Positions 21,791-35,106 of a DNA stretch of 64,000 nt are shown here, one piece after another. The notes below the pieces were generated by a model. The model was not told the DNA's origin. It was given only the letters and a program-made list of their open reading frames with translations, and searched no databases. The position numbers were made by a program, and so were the translations under genes. How positions within the stretch are numbered: position 1 is the stretch's first letter; each line of letters starts with the position of its first letter. Source of the DNA: Diphasiastrum complanatum (lineage: Eukaryota; Streptophyta; Lycopodiopsida; Lycopodiales; Lycopodiaceae); assembly GCA_029204225.1 (NCBI GenBank), contig CM055094.1, positions 19,538,702 through 19,602,701 of the forward strand. Direction: 5' to 3'.

Positions 21791-22423
21791 ACCAAAAGGA
21801 ATCATATGCACATAAATATGCCTCTTCAAATCATTCCTACAAGATCAGTTGAATCATCATGCAATAATCAATCCAAATATCTCACGAATCAAGCAAAATT
21901 GAACACAATCTTGACTAGAATTGCATTCACTTGATGAGCACTTGTCAAAAGCTTTGGGCTGACCCTAAAATTTAATTTCTAAGATCTCAATAAGTCTAAG
22001 AACTAACTATTACAGTACCAAAGATAAGGATCTACCTTCCTTTCGACTGATTGAAAACTACGTGGCAGACCTACATGGTAGACCTATGTCCCTTTGTGTG
22101 AATATTTTATGGATCCAAACATCTAGTGTGTGGCTATTAGGCTAGAGATAGCATGATATATTAATCTCAACATCAATTGGAGTGAGCTTTCGATCCACTT
22201 GAACACGAAACTTACAAGACTATTTGCTTCATGATGTAAATGTGAATCCAACTTATCAACAGTGTGATTCCCTAGTGCACAATGTATCACTATCATCATG
22301 TGGCAGAAAGTGATTCACTTTTGTGCATATGTTCCATAGAGATGTGAGACACTTTACCACAAATAGGCTTGAAAAAATTGGAAGGCAATTTGGTTGTACA
22401 AGAAGCAAGCGTTAAAGATTGTG
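21791..22423. repeat. Non-coding repeat DNA
   Basis: No gene seen. Copia 5' flank followed by the GTCCCTTTGTGTGAATATTT block (22,090-22,260) and its partner segment. Same order as 8,831-9,475 and 40,190-41,170. Confidence 0.65.
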
Positions 22424-22780
22424 CTCTCTTTCTCTTACCTTAAATATTGCAAAAAAGCTACTAGAATATCGAACCAATAATATCACAAGCTACATTCATA
22501 TGTGCTAAGATAACACGAAAGTGCTGCACAATTTGCTTATAATAGGCTACTTGCAAATGATCATAATCATGGTGATCTACAAACTCGATCTTTGCCATTA
22601 CAAAGTAGCCTACACTTGGTATAAATAGCATCATTTCCACCAAAAAGAAACTTTCAGAGCAAGTTGATTTGTAGAAAAACTAGAACTTCAACCTCAGAAA
22701 AGTCTTTAAGAATCTAGGTCCTTAATTTTCTCATTTGGTGTAGCTATGTATGTAAGCAAATGTTGCAGAACATTACAAAA
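22424..22780 (+). promoter_or_regulatory. Putative promoter of unit gene 1, copy
   Basis: Same block as 9,476-9,830, with TATAAATAG at 22,620-22,628. Confidence 0.45.
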
Positions 22781-24524
22781 AGTCACAATATCACGCTTTA
22801 CTGCCATGCATCCTTTTCAGGAAATGAAAACGAACTTTGATCGGAGAAGATTTGATGCTGGCACGTCCTTCTTCAGGCATGGAAATGGAAATCAGAAGCT
22901 TTGAAAAGCTATAGCTTCAAAGGATCGATTTTCCATCTTTTAGTGGCGATCTATCATTCGCTACGACCGTGCTTGATTACTCCTTCGCATGCTTGGACAC
23001 CATCTATATACATCCACCACGGATCCAGAGTGCCATCATCATCCATTTTCAAAAACCCTATGCTGCCAAGATCTGCTACATTACACAAAAATCGTCACAT
23101 CTAGCACGAGCCAAATGCTGAGGGGTAGTGCTACTGGAGCTTGTCAAAACCATACATTCAACACCGATTTGGGTTGAAAGCTCTCTACTAGTACATTATC
23201 GCGAAGAAACATCATCGTTTCCAGATCCTATCAGAGTGATATTGCTCCAAATTTTTCCACAAATTTCTATTCTCCATACACTATCGAGCAATACTCTACA
23301 TACACTGCTCATTGAGCCGCGCCCCCATACTTTGCAATCACCTTGGACCGAGCCGAGCGTACATACTCTGCATTCGCTGTGGAACGAGCTCATCGTCCAT
23401 ACTCTACATACAAAGTTGACTAAGCCAAGTCCATCAAAAGTCGACCGATCCGAAGCCCTCCATAGTTGATCGAGCCGAGACTCCACTTGTCTGTTACCAG
23501 AGCTAAACCTTCAACAGAGTCATCAACCGAGTCCAGAACATGTCTGCCACAACATCTTCCATTTCTGATGACCCAACTCAAAACAGAATTGACATCACCA
23601 TGGAAAGCCTCAATATCTCTGAGCTGAACACTTGGTACCAGGAGGCACACTAGTTCTTGAGCCACATAGAGTTCCAAGTTCCTCTTTTCAGTGGCTATCA
23701 GAGCCCATTTCTATTACATATTGCTTATAACCACACTGACAGATTTTCCAGTTCATGTTATCTCCTAACCAAAATTTTGTTTATATTATCCCTATTTCTG
23801 GAGCTGACCTCAATACATTTGGCTTCCCTAGGGGACCAAACACAGTCAACAGGGCTCTCAAAAAGATTGAATCGATAGCATACTTCAAATACATAGACCC
23901 ATCAGTGGACAAATGGAAAAAAAAAGATGGTTATTGTATCGAGGTCATAAATGATAAGCCCTTAGCTGCTCCATGCGCCTATCTAACTAAATATACATAG
24001 CGCTATAGGTTGAAGATCATGCGTATCCCCATGAAAATATTCCACATGATGGCTGATTCTAGACTACAGGATCAGAACCTTTATGATTGGGCCCAGTTTG
24101 CTTCCAACTGCCTCCATGTCTATATCAAGAACAAGCAAACTTCCAGTTATTGGGCTATCTTCTGATAGATGTCACTGTAGCAGTTGAGCCACCGACCTCG
24201 AGTTCGAGACCACTTGATGCCAGCAAATTCCACGCAAGCGGCTTCTCGAAAGAGAAAGAGTTCCTTCTCTCCACAAGGGCCAACTGCAAAGCACCAAACG
24301 GTCGGCCTAGTGAAGCTTACATCAATAAAGACACCCATGTCCTCTATGTCACAGACGAAGGATCATTCTGCAAAGAGTCTTTTGCTCAACATGAAGACAC
24401 CACCACACTGGTCCAACCACCACCAACACAACAATCCAGGCAAAGGACCAAGACACGAGCGAAGCGTCATGCTTCATCAGATGAAACAGACTCATATGAT
24501 ATGGAGCTTGACCTCACTAGTAAC
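22781..24524 (+). pseudogene. Unit gene 1, exon 1, copy 3
   Basis: MSATTSSISDDPTQ starts at 23,540. Domain A is followed by the usual frame change; domain B then reads PNQNFVYIIPISGADLNTFG, GPNTVNRALKKIESIAYFK and DGYCIEVINDKPLAAPCAY to a stop after LTKYT near 24,000. About 95 bp are missing in the RDHLMPA...QAYCN part near 24,224. This copy keeps the reading GSFCKESFAQHEDTTT without the 1-nt insertion found elsewhere, showing that domains B and C are one frame. It ends at a GTATGT donor (24,525). Confidence 0.5.
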
Positions 24525-25374
24525 GTATGTAGTTAACTAGAAGTTGGGTAGCCGCAACGCATGGGGTCCATACTTCAAGATTCTATTTTCTACCATTAAC
24601 TAACATAACTTCTCATGTAAATGCAAATCGTATTGCACATCGAAGTTTTCTTTCCATCTACTCAAAGCGTTCACATCAAAGAAAAACAGTCTTATCGATT
24701 TGAAAATCGTGGCAAGAAACTTTGAATATTTTGGATCACAATGAGCGCCAACGTGAATCTAAATTTTTGAAATTCAGAAAATACGGAGTGTGTTGGATCA
24801 AATGGAGCGACAAGGTTATTTCAAACTTTTGCAATTCAAAAATTTGCAATTTCAACACACATCTATTGAAAAAATATTTTGCTTATTTTGCTCATAACTG
24901 CAAAGCTTTGAAAGAAACTTGGAGTGTGACGGAGCAAAAAGAGCGCCAAGGTCATTTCAAACTTTTCCAATTAATTTTTTCTTATAATAAAAATGAGTTT
25001 TAATAGCTTACAAGATATATAACAAGTGGGTTTTCTACTAGATTAATCTATCGATTATTCAGATGTCTAAATATCATCTCCATATTGATCTTCCCACTCA
25101 ATATGCTCCACTGTCGAGAAAAAATCTGAAAGGATCCACCTTACCAGCTCACCAAAGGACGAAAGACATGAACCAAGTTTCAAACAGGTTTTAAAGAAGT
25201 CATGAAATTCTATTTTGGATTTTTAGTAAAACAGAATATCCAGAGATAATTAAGAATCATATGAGCAACACACCACTCAATGTTCCTAGAATAGGTGATT
25301 TTAAGGTGGAATGACATTTGGTTCACACACCAAGAGCTACAAGGAGTGAAAATCCAAAACTTAGCGAAATGTTT
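24525..25374 (+). pseudogene. Unit gene 1, intron 1 and fused exon 2/last exon
   Basis: Intron 24,525-25,062 (GTATGT...TTATTCAG). Exon 2 begins at 25,063 (MSKYHLHIDLPTQYAPLSRK) and is joined near 25,175 to the last exon (ILFWIFSKTEYPEI), with the coiled-coil and large exons lost. AATAAA at 25,409-25,414. Confidence 0.5.
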
Positions 25375-25429
25375 TAACTGATCAAACAACATTTATATAG
25401 CTAAAACCAATAAAACCCAAGCCGTACAC

Positions 25430-25855
25430 TCGTCGATCCAACAGCGGATCAGATCTATGGCGCGTAATACAACCGTCCACACGTGCTACAATACACATCA
25501 ATCTGCCATTCGGCCATGTGCCCACACGTGCGAGCTAATACGTGCCAGAACACACGTCACCAAACCATTCGACCACATGGCCACATGTGCAAGTTTCACA
25601 TGTGCATATACAGAAGTGTGGTCCCACATGTCAGTTACTAATTGGGCCACGTGACCACACGTGCGAGCCGATACGTGCAAGAATACATGTCGTTGATCCA
25701 TTCGGCCACGTGTCCCCACATGGGATCCCACACGTGTTGATCTAGACGTGCAGTTTCACACATGCGTATACAAACGTGTGGTTCCACATGTCAGCTACTG
25801 ACTGGGCCACGTGTCGCTGGGATTCACATGTGCCAACTTTTTTCATCTATATAAG
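25430..25855 (+). promoter_or_regulatory. G-box array and TATA box of H3-like copy 3
   Basis: CACGTG-rich array; TATATAAG at 25,848-25,855, about 327 bp before the histone ATG. The first part of the array is about 15 bp shorter than in the other copies. Confidence 0.6.
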
Positions 25856-26181
25856 TCCATTCCCCGGGATTGTATAATTTTTGGATAATTTGTTGTCATG
25901 TTTGATTGCTTCCATACGACCTGCATTCAAGATATTGCCATCATGCGAGTGACCTCGTCCCCAGGCCTATTCCTTACACCCTCTCACATCGTAGCGATAT
26001 CAGCCTGACTTTCCCAATATCGCCATCATGCAAGCCCCTGCCTCTTCCCGCCTGTCTCTGCCACTCTCTCGCATTGTAGCGATATCACCCTTAGAGTTCT
26101 CAGTGTCACCATTACGCGAGATAATTTAGCTCTCTCTTCTGCTGTATCTATGTCCTCGCGTGGTATAGATATCCGACCTCA

Positions 26182-26595
26182 ATGGCTCGGACGAAGCAAA
26201 CCGCTAGGCTTACCCATTTTGTTCAACTGTCCCGTCCCCAGACATCTGAACCCATACGTCCGCAAAGACGCGGAAGACCTTGCCATCCATGGTTGAGGGA
26301 CATCAGGGCCTTGCAGAGGTACACCAAACTTGTGATCCTGAAAGCAGCCTTGTACCGGACTGTGAGGGAGGTTATACAAGATGTGACCACCCATCTGCCC
26401 TATGCAGTGAGGTGGAATATCACTGCATTGGAGACCCTCCATATTGCATACGAGGACTTCCAGACAAAATTGTTTGAGGATTCGATGCTGTCTTCCATTC
26501 ATGGCAAGAGGGTGACACTGATGCCCAAGGACATGCTTCTTGTCATGAGGTTTCGAAAGAACTATGACAGCGGTATGCCACATGGCATATCATGA
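26182..26595 (+). CDS. CENH3-like histone H3 variant, copy 3, open frame
   Basis: 137 codons; same protein as copy 2, with tail start MARTKQTAR (R8 of H3 kept). Blocks: [58 protein letters not shown]. It differs from copy 2 at about 17 amino acids and about 5 synonymous positions by eye, so little sign of purifying selection between these two copies. The cysteine at the end of helix 2 (C in LCSIH) is serine here. The frame stops 12 codons earlier in the satellite than copy 2. No intron. Expression unknown. Confidence 0.87.
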   Translation: MARTKQTARLTHFVQLSRPQTSEPIRPQRRGRPCHPWLRDIRALQRYTKLVILKAALYRTVREVIQDVTTHLPYAVRWNITALETLHIAYEDFQTKLFEDSMLSSIHGKRVTLMPKDMLLVMRFRKNYDSGMPHGIS

Positions 26596-27374
26596 AGGCT
26601 TGAGAGTTGCCATATGGCAAGCCATGTGGGCCTACCATAACCTTGTATCTCAAGCCAATTGGGCCCTGTGCCACGTAGGCTTGAGTGGACCTAGAGATGT
26701 ATATATATATATAGGTGGGCTCAAAAGTTGCACTTGGCAAACCACACAGGCCTACCATAGGCTTGCATGGCAGGCCACATAGGCATGGCATATTTATGAT
26801 CCTTTCCACGTAAGCATGTCGCAGGATACCACATAGGCTTGCCATAGGCTTGTGTGGCAAGCAAACCAAGCTCTGCCATGTAGGCTTGAGTGGAGCTAGA
26901 GAGAGAGAGCTGGGGCTCCAAAGTTGCCATGTGGCAAGCCATGTAAGCATGTCATGAGATAAACCATAGGCTTGCGTGGTAGGCCACATAGGCATGGCAT
27001 ATTTCTGATGCTTCCCATGTAAGCATGTGACAGGATACCACATAGGCTTGCCATAGGCTTGTGTGGCAAGCCAACCAAGATCTGCCATGTAGGCTTGAGT
27101 GGAGCTAGAGAGAGAGATCTGGGGCTCCCAAGTTGCCATGTGGCAAGCCATGTAGGCATGTCATGAGATAAACCACACAGGCTTGGGACTTGCCATGTGG
27201 CAAGCCATGTAGGCCTATCATATGCTTGCGTGGTAGGTCATATAGGCATGACATAGGCTTGATGCTAGTATGTTCATGCTGGTATGTTGCAGTCTACCAT
27301 ATAGGATTGACATAGGCTTGTGTGCCAAGCTAACTAAGCTATACCACGTGGGTCTGCCATGTGGGCTTGAGTGG

Positions 27375-27378
<4 letters not shown>
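26575..27378 (+). repeat. Satellite array with 209-bp tandem unit
   Basis: Two units with a 209-bp period, the repeat GCTTGC(A/G)TGG starting at 26,761 and 26,970. It has the same internal order as the array after H3 copy 2 and a (TA)n tract at 26,698-26,713. A 202-codon minus-strand ORF covers it, but its sequence is only the repeat read through. Confidence 0.88.

Positions 27379-27454
<76 letters not shown>
27379..27454. repeat. (GA)n microsatellite
   Basis: Uninterrupted run of 76 bp inserted in the satellite/foldback boundary; absent at the equivalent place near 18,300. Confidence 0.98.
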
Positions 27455-27457
<3 letters not shown>

Positions 27458-27469
27458 CACATGAACTAC

Positions 27470-29370
27470 TTCCTTGTGGTATGGCCTAGCATCAATGTTG
27501 AAAAATATATCTGATGGAGATAAGAAGGGTCCCAAGCAAATTTCAAATGAGAATCTTGCAGAGAAAGTATAGAAACCACAGTTGGCGAGGGATCCCAAAG
27601 AATCGAACTTGGGTGTACAAGCCCAACAAAAGCGCATACACCAACTCACCACACATGGGAAGATCGTTAAATTTGAATTTGAAGAATAATCATTGAAATG
27701 TTTGTAGATCGATGTTTAACAAAACCATATATATTATAATCTTCACACGTGTGGCATGAAGATCTACAAGAAAATCAACATTCTACACATAGAAAACCAA
27801 GATAGAGAAAATCACATGAGATGGACATAAGAGATGAATTCTCCACTAAGAAAGAAACTTTGATGATTATTTCTCCACTTAGGTACAACTATTTTATAGC
27901 TTCCAAAATGTCATTTGGCCACTTGCCCCAAAGTTGACCTAATTTGGAAACTTCTAGATACTTTATCAAAAACCTAGAAAATCTAGTCTAGATGCAATGT
28001 ACCAAAAGTAGCCAATTAGAATGGGTCCAAACTCGACCTCATCCACTGATCTACTTGCGAGAGGTAGTCAAACCACTATTTAGGCCCTTATTAACAAATA
28101 TGAAACTAACTCGAAGTTGAGATTCATTTTAGCCTCCAAAATTGCCAAATGAAAAACCAAACTAGTTGACAATTTTTTCACACCATCTCCTATAGACATC
28201 TCCATTGATGAATACAATTTATAAGTTTTTGAAAGCAATGTACCAAAATTAGCCAATTAGAATGGGTCCAAACTCGACCTCATCCACTTATCTACTTGCC
28301 AGAGGTAGTTAAACCACTATTTAGGCCCTTATTAACAAATATGAAACTAACTCGAAGCTGAGATTCATTTTGGCATCTGAAATTGCCAAATAAAAAACCA
28401 AACTAGTTGAAAATTTTTCACACCATGTCCTCTAGACATCTCCATTGATGAATACAATTTATAAGTTTTTGAAAGCCATTCCGAATGCAATCAGGGTCAT
28501 GTTCTAGCTCAATTATCTCTCTTTCACATTACGAAAGTTTTTAAAATACATCGTTCTAGGGTTCGAGAATGGAGTTTGGAATGAATTATATTTCATTGAA
28601 GTTTGAACGAGGTTGGAAATTTGAAGATTGAATGAAGCTGTAATCTAGGATTTTCAAAACTCAAAGTTGTTCATGCAAATTAAGTCATTTTTGTTAATAT
28701 ATTAAAATGTTGTAATCTAGGGTTTCCAAAAACAAATTGAAAATTTGTTAAAAAAAAAAAGCTTATTCCTTGTTACACGACTAAATAACATATAGTTAAA
28801 AAGCATATAATGAATCTATGATATGTTCCAAACATATGCAAGTTACATTGCATTCATTCACACTTTACAAATCATTGAAATTTGAATTTGAACGAAATCA
28901 TTGAAATGAGTAGATCAATGTTTAAATGAAGCAATAAATCTTATAATCTTCCCATTTAATTCAATTATATTTATATATTATTGGTGCATTAATAGGATAA
29001 AAACTCATTATTATTATTTTCTTTGTTTCTAATGATTCAAGCAAGCCCAGCTCGTCTAGATGATGACCACAATGCCTCTAAGGAGAAATAGTTTTTCATT
29101 TTTTTTTTAATTTTGATTTTTCTTCAAATTCAAATTTAATGATCTTCCCATGTGTGGTGAGTTGGTGTCTGCACTTGAGTTGGGCTTGTACACTCAAGTT
29201 CGATTCTTTGCAATCCCCCCAAATTAATATAACCAGTAACATTATTCTCAAAGCATGTACTATGAGCTTAAAACAACACTTGGAGAATAAAGAGTTAGGA
29301 ATATGTCAAACACTTTCACACCTAGTATTTGGCAAGATCGGATTCTTTGTGATAACCCCCCCGCCCCCAT
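27470..29370 (+). repeat. Foldback-type element, copy 2
   Basis: Left arm 27,588-27,690, right arm 29,110-29,222, inverted to each other as in copy 1. The interior is longer (about 1.4 kb) because a block of about 250 bp is duplicated in tandem (around 27,990-28,220 and 28,230-28,470, starting at GCAATGTACCAAAA). No gene seen inside. A C-rich tract (29,356-29,368) follows. Confidence 0.6.
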
Positions 29371-29374
29371 TTCT

Positions 29375-29560
29375 TAATATAACTTCTCAAAGCATCTAGT
29401 ATGAGCTACAAACAACACTTGGTAAGTCTTAAGACTTGGAGAGTAAAGAGTTATGCATTTGTTAAATACTTTTACACCTAGCATTTGGCAAGTTAGACAC
29501 AATGGTAGTAAATAGATCCTGGTATCCTCCATGTGAAGCTCCGGTTTGTTGGGATTGATG
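29375..29560 (-). repeat. Partial inverted-repeat arm
   Basis: Matches 19,712-19,850 and ends at about 29,515, where G sequence starts (TCCTGGTATCCTCC). Confidence 0.7.
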
Positions 29561-30855
29561 AAAAATTGTGGATCCTACTCAAACCTTCGGCCCATGATAG
29601 TCATCAGAAACTGGCAGAACTTGTGTTGTAGCTTGATTGTAGGATCGTCAGAATCGGAAGTTAATTTGCAAAAATTCTTGATGGATGTATGACATTCCTT
29701 CTGAGAAGAGAACAAGCCATCTATTATCGCAAAGTTGCAAGGATATGCTGATATGTTGTCTTCCGATCTCCATGCTAGTGCTCGTCTTCTACGAAAACAT
29801 GGGTCGAAAGAAGGATCATTCTGAATTTGCTTTGGTGATTGATCAAGCATTTCATAGACGTACGTATCTTTGAGGAATGGAGCCCTCCAACCGGTCGACG
29901 CAATTAAATCTGGCTAAGTAGAGCTCCCGATCGAATTAGATGCCCTCGTTGGAACTGACTTGTCCCCGTCTTTTCGCCCTATCAGAGTCCAATTATTGGC
30001 ATGCTTATGATTTTGCTCACGTAGCCAGTTGAAGCAGTTTCGAGTCAGTATTTGTCTTCGACCAATAAATGCTTTTGATCTTTGGGTGTACATGTAACCC
30101 TCATCAGCATTGATGATAAATCCTGAAGTGCACATCTCTTCGAACATATGTATGGAGTCTGTAGGAAAGTATTGAATCCGTAAATAGATCCTGGTATCCT
30201 CCATGTGAAGGACCGCTTTGTTGGGATTGATGGAAAGTTGTGGATCTTGCTCAAACCTTTGGCCCATGACAGTCATCAGAAACTGGCAGAACTTGTGTTG
30301 TAGCTGGATTGTAGGATCACGAGAATCGGAACTCAGTTCCCAGAAATTATTGATTGATGTATGAGCCATCTATTATCGCAAAGTTGCAAGGATATGCTGA
30401 TATGTTGTCTTCCGATCTCCATGCTCGTCTTCTACGAAATCTTGGGACGAAAGAAGGATCATTCTGGACTTGCTTTGGTGCTTGCTCAAGCCTTTCATTC
30501 ACGTGCATATCTTTGAGGACTGAAGCTCTCCAACCGGTAGACGCCATTATTTCTGGCTGAGAAGAGCTCCCGATCAAATTAGATGTCGTCGTTGGAACTG
30601 ACATGTCCGCGTCTTTGCGTCCTACCAGAATCGAATTTATGATATCATGTGCCTCCAAATCTCTTCCGCATATAGATTTCGTAGTTTTTGATATCTTGGC
30701 CAAACGGATTTTCTTAGCCGCCGATACTATGTTCATTTCTAGGTCCTGCTCCATCTTCCTAAGCCGATGTTGGAGATCAACAATCCTTTTCTAAGACTCT
30801 TCAGCCTCCTGTAAATGACGAAAATAAGAGGCGAAATCAAAAGGACAGAGAACAT
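29520..30855 (-). pseudogene. G protein, longest copy, with tandem internal modules
   Basis: Start MFSVLLISPL at 30,855, directly behind a (CT)n leader. A frameshift lies near 30,775, after which RKMEQDLEMNIVSAAKKIRL leads into module 1 (DKSVP-type, NDPSFVPRFRRRRAWRSE, PCNFAIIDGS). A short deletion at about 30,365 precedes NNFWELSSDSRDPTIQLQHK, NPNKAVLHMEDTRIYLRIQY, MCTSGFIINADEGYMYTQRS and NCFNWLREQNHKHANNWT; module 2 then repeats the pattern (DKSVPTRASNSIGSS, NDPSFDPCFRRRRALAWRSE, QHKFCQFLMTIMGRRFEQD). The protein would be single-pass with a cytosolic or lumenal repeat domain. No family recognised; it may be a captured host gene. In-frame damage marks it as a relic. Confidence 0.55.
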
Positions 30856-30860
30856 CGATA

Positions 30861-32270
<1,410 letters not shown>

Positions 32271-32905
32271 AAAAATCACAATATCACGCTTTACTGCCAT
32301 GCTGCCATCCGTGCTTTTTAGGACATGAAAACAAAATGTGATGGGAGAAGATTTGATGCTGGCACTTCCTTCTTCAGGCATGGAAATGAAATTCAGAAGC
32401 TTTCAAAAGCTATAGCTTCAAAGGATCGATTTTCCATCTTTTAGTGGCGATCTATCATTCGCTACGACAGTGCTTGATTACTCCTTCGCATCTTTGGACA
32501 CCATCTACATACATCCACCACGGATCCGAAGCGCCATCATCATCCATTTTCAAAAACCCTAAGCGGCCGAGATCTACTACATTACACAAAAATCATCACA
32601 TCTAGCATGAGCCAAATGCTGAGGGGTAGTGCTCCTGAAGCTTGTCAAAACCGCACATTCAACACCGATTTGGGTTGAAAGCTCGCTACTAGTACGTTAC
32701 TCCGAAGAAACATCATCGTTTCCACATCCTATCAAAATGACATTGCTCCAAAATTTTCCACAAATTTCTAGTCTCCATACACTGCCGAGCAATACTCTAC
32801 ATACACTGCTCATAGAGCCGAGGCCCCATACTCTGCATTCATTGTGGACCGAGCTGAGCGTCCATACTCTGCATACAAAGTTGACTGAGACGAGTCCATC
32901 GCAAG
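32271..32905 (+). pseudogene. Unit gene 1 leader joined to D
   Basis: Carries the leader with GAGTCCATC at 32,890-32,900 and is cut there; the MSATTSS start is absent. It continues with CGCAAGCCCAAATCCAAG, which belongs to the segment between C and D (compare 56,284). Confidence 0.5.
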
Positions 32906-34012
32906 CCCAAATCCAAGAAAGTAGCCACAATCTCCACAGGATACATGTGGGTCAGAAGAATCACAAGACACGAGATCCTGATCAGATATGGCATCACAAC
33001 AACAATTATCACCGACTCATGCCATAGATGCTGCAGTTAGCACCTTCGCTGATGACACAGTTGCGGATTCCCAGATTATTCCACCGGATGTAGTTGCAAC
33101 TCCACCGCTGCTAGACACTACATCAACACCTCCACGTTCGCCGACACTACACCGACACTTCCACGTTTGCCATAGCCACAAGCAGTACAAGCAGACATGT
33201 TGACAACCATAGCAGACCAGCAAAGCGCAAGCACAACTTCAACGGAAGCAGAGGTGCAGCCCCTACCACAATCCCAACATGCAACATTTATTTGCCCAGC
33301 AGGACGAGTTTGTGAAGCAACTTAGCTCTCCCAATGCTACTTTCAATCTTGTTGAGAATCCTTTCCCTGAACAACCCACAAAGTTCACCTGACATAGTTG
33401 AAACCCAAGCTGACACCGATGAGTTTGAGAACCCCCAAGCTATGCAACTGACCCTTCGGAGTTTCTCCCTGCCACCTGCAGGCTTCAATACTAGTGAAGT
33501 TGAGCCCTCGACTAGTGGAAGAGCTGGAAGAGGACAAAAGTGCCAAGGCATTTGACGAGTATTTGCCAAGGCCTCCGAAAAAGCCAAAGGCAACCCAACT
33601 GATCAAGCCAAAGCCTAAGATGGCCGACACCCAAAAATCTGAGAAATTCATGAAGAAATACCCTCGATCCATGAGAGGTGGAAAAGAAGACTTGGATCAA
33701 GGACAATACCCATCAAGGTCAGATGTTATTGTAGCCCTGCAGCCACAACCAAAATGAAGAAACAAAATCTTGAAAGACAATTGGAGGCTTCAACTACAAG
33801 AGTACCTGAGGGCACCGTCTTGGAAAAGGGTTGATCTCTTTTACATGCCTGTTAAAAGAAGAGATCCATGGCGAATTGAACAACCAATAGGTGAAGCTAT
33901 CAATTGGCCGATGATTCCAGGGATTTCAGAAAGGTCAACGTACGACGAGTTGAGGCTACAACTACTAGACTTTTGCTACAAATATAGGTCTAGTGTTGAC
34001 GTATGCATTTGA
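32906..34012 (+). pseudogene. D protein, nearly complete, frameshifted
   Basis: Unrecognised. Blocks in order: MASQQQLSPTHAIDAAVST (32,988), an acidic/Thr-Pro-rich stretch (PPDVVATPPLLDTTSTPPRS), QDEFVKQLSSPNATFNLVEN, TDEFENPQAMQLTLRSFSLP, EELEEDKSAKAFDEYLPR, a K/P-rich linker (KKPKATQLIKPKPKM), SEKFMKKYPRSMRGGKEDLD, then after a stop at about 33,755 the C-terminal domain (KILKDNWRLQLQEYLRAPSW, ISERSTYDELRLQLLDFC). At least three frame changes. Disordered, charged composition suggests a nucleic-acid- or chromatin-binding protein, but this is only a guess. Confidence 0.5.
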
Positions 34013-34324
34013 GAAAGTGCTGATTATCAATCCATGATATTCCTTATGAATTAGGAGTACTTTTGGGATTGAGGGTTGGATCCTATAAAAATCAATTCCA
34101 ACGTAGCCCTGCAATCAGAAGAAGGCCACCATCTTGATTCTTGTTCATTGAAATGCTTTCTAATTTAGCTTGTTATTTCATTCATTCACATTGTAATAAA
34201 TCAAGAGGACTAATTCATAAGTAACTCATGAAGCTTGGTAATAAGTAGAAGTGAAACCCAACCAAGAACGTGGCAAACTGTAACAGATCTTAAAGAGAAG
34301 AATCAATAGACTGATAGGGAATCA
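34013..34324 (+). repeat. Shortened D downstream region
   Basis: Starts like 13,156-13,699 but lacks the two hairpins and about 230 bp in the middle (break near 34,135). No gene. Confidence 0.5.
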
Positions 34325-35050
34325 GTAAACAAGGTTTCTACATAGGCTTCCCATACACTTGTGTCGCAGGCCAATCAGGCTCTGCCACGTAGGCCTGAGT
34401 GGATCTAGAGAGAGAAAGAGGTGGATCTCGTAAGCTACCACGTGGAAAGCCACGTAGGCCTGCCACATGAAAAACCATGTAGGTCTACCTCGTGGCAAGT
34501 CTTGCAACTTAGGGTTTGCAAAAACTTAGGCCTAACATAGGCTTGTGTGGCAAGCCATCCAGACTTTGCCACGTAGGCCTGAGTGGACCTAGAGAGAGAA
34601 AGAGGGGGCTCATAAACTGCCAGGTAGCCAACCACATAGTCCTACCATAGACTTGTGTGGTTTACCACATGGCCTACCATAGACTTGTGTAGTAGGCCAC
34701 ATAGGCCTGCTATCGACCAAGGCTGTCATGGGATGCCACATGGCAAGTCACATATGACTGCCATGTGGCAAATCATGCAGGCTTGGGGTTAGTCACGTGG
34801 CAAGCCACGTAGGCCCAGCATAGGCTGGCAAGCCAACCAGGCTCTGCCTACGTGGTCTGCTATCTGCGAAGCCTATCACACACTACCACATGGCAAGCCA
34901 CGTAGGTCTGCCACATGGCAAATCATGAAGGCTTGAGGGTTGCATGTGGCAAGCCATGTAGGCCTACCATAACCTTGTATGTCAAGCCAACTGGGCCCTG
35001 TGCCACGGAGGCTTGAGTGGACCTAGAGATCTATATATATATATAGGTGG
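34325..35050 (+). repeat. Satellite-like array with terminal TATA tract
   Basis: Same blocks as 13,700-14,490; (TA)n tract at 35,031-35,045, 62 bp before the RT ATG. Confidence 0.8.
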
Positions 35051-35106
35051 GCTCAAATCTCTTGCCATAAAAACAAGCCAAGAAGATAAACTTTTTCAAA
35101 CCCTAA

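Noticed and set aside
26543-27151. 202-codon minus-strand ORF in the satellite (MACHMATWEPQ...)
   Set aside because: The repeat lacks stops in several frames; the protein is just the DNA repeat read through and changes frame among arrays.
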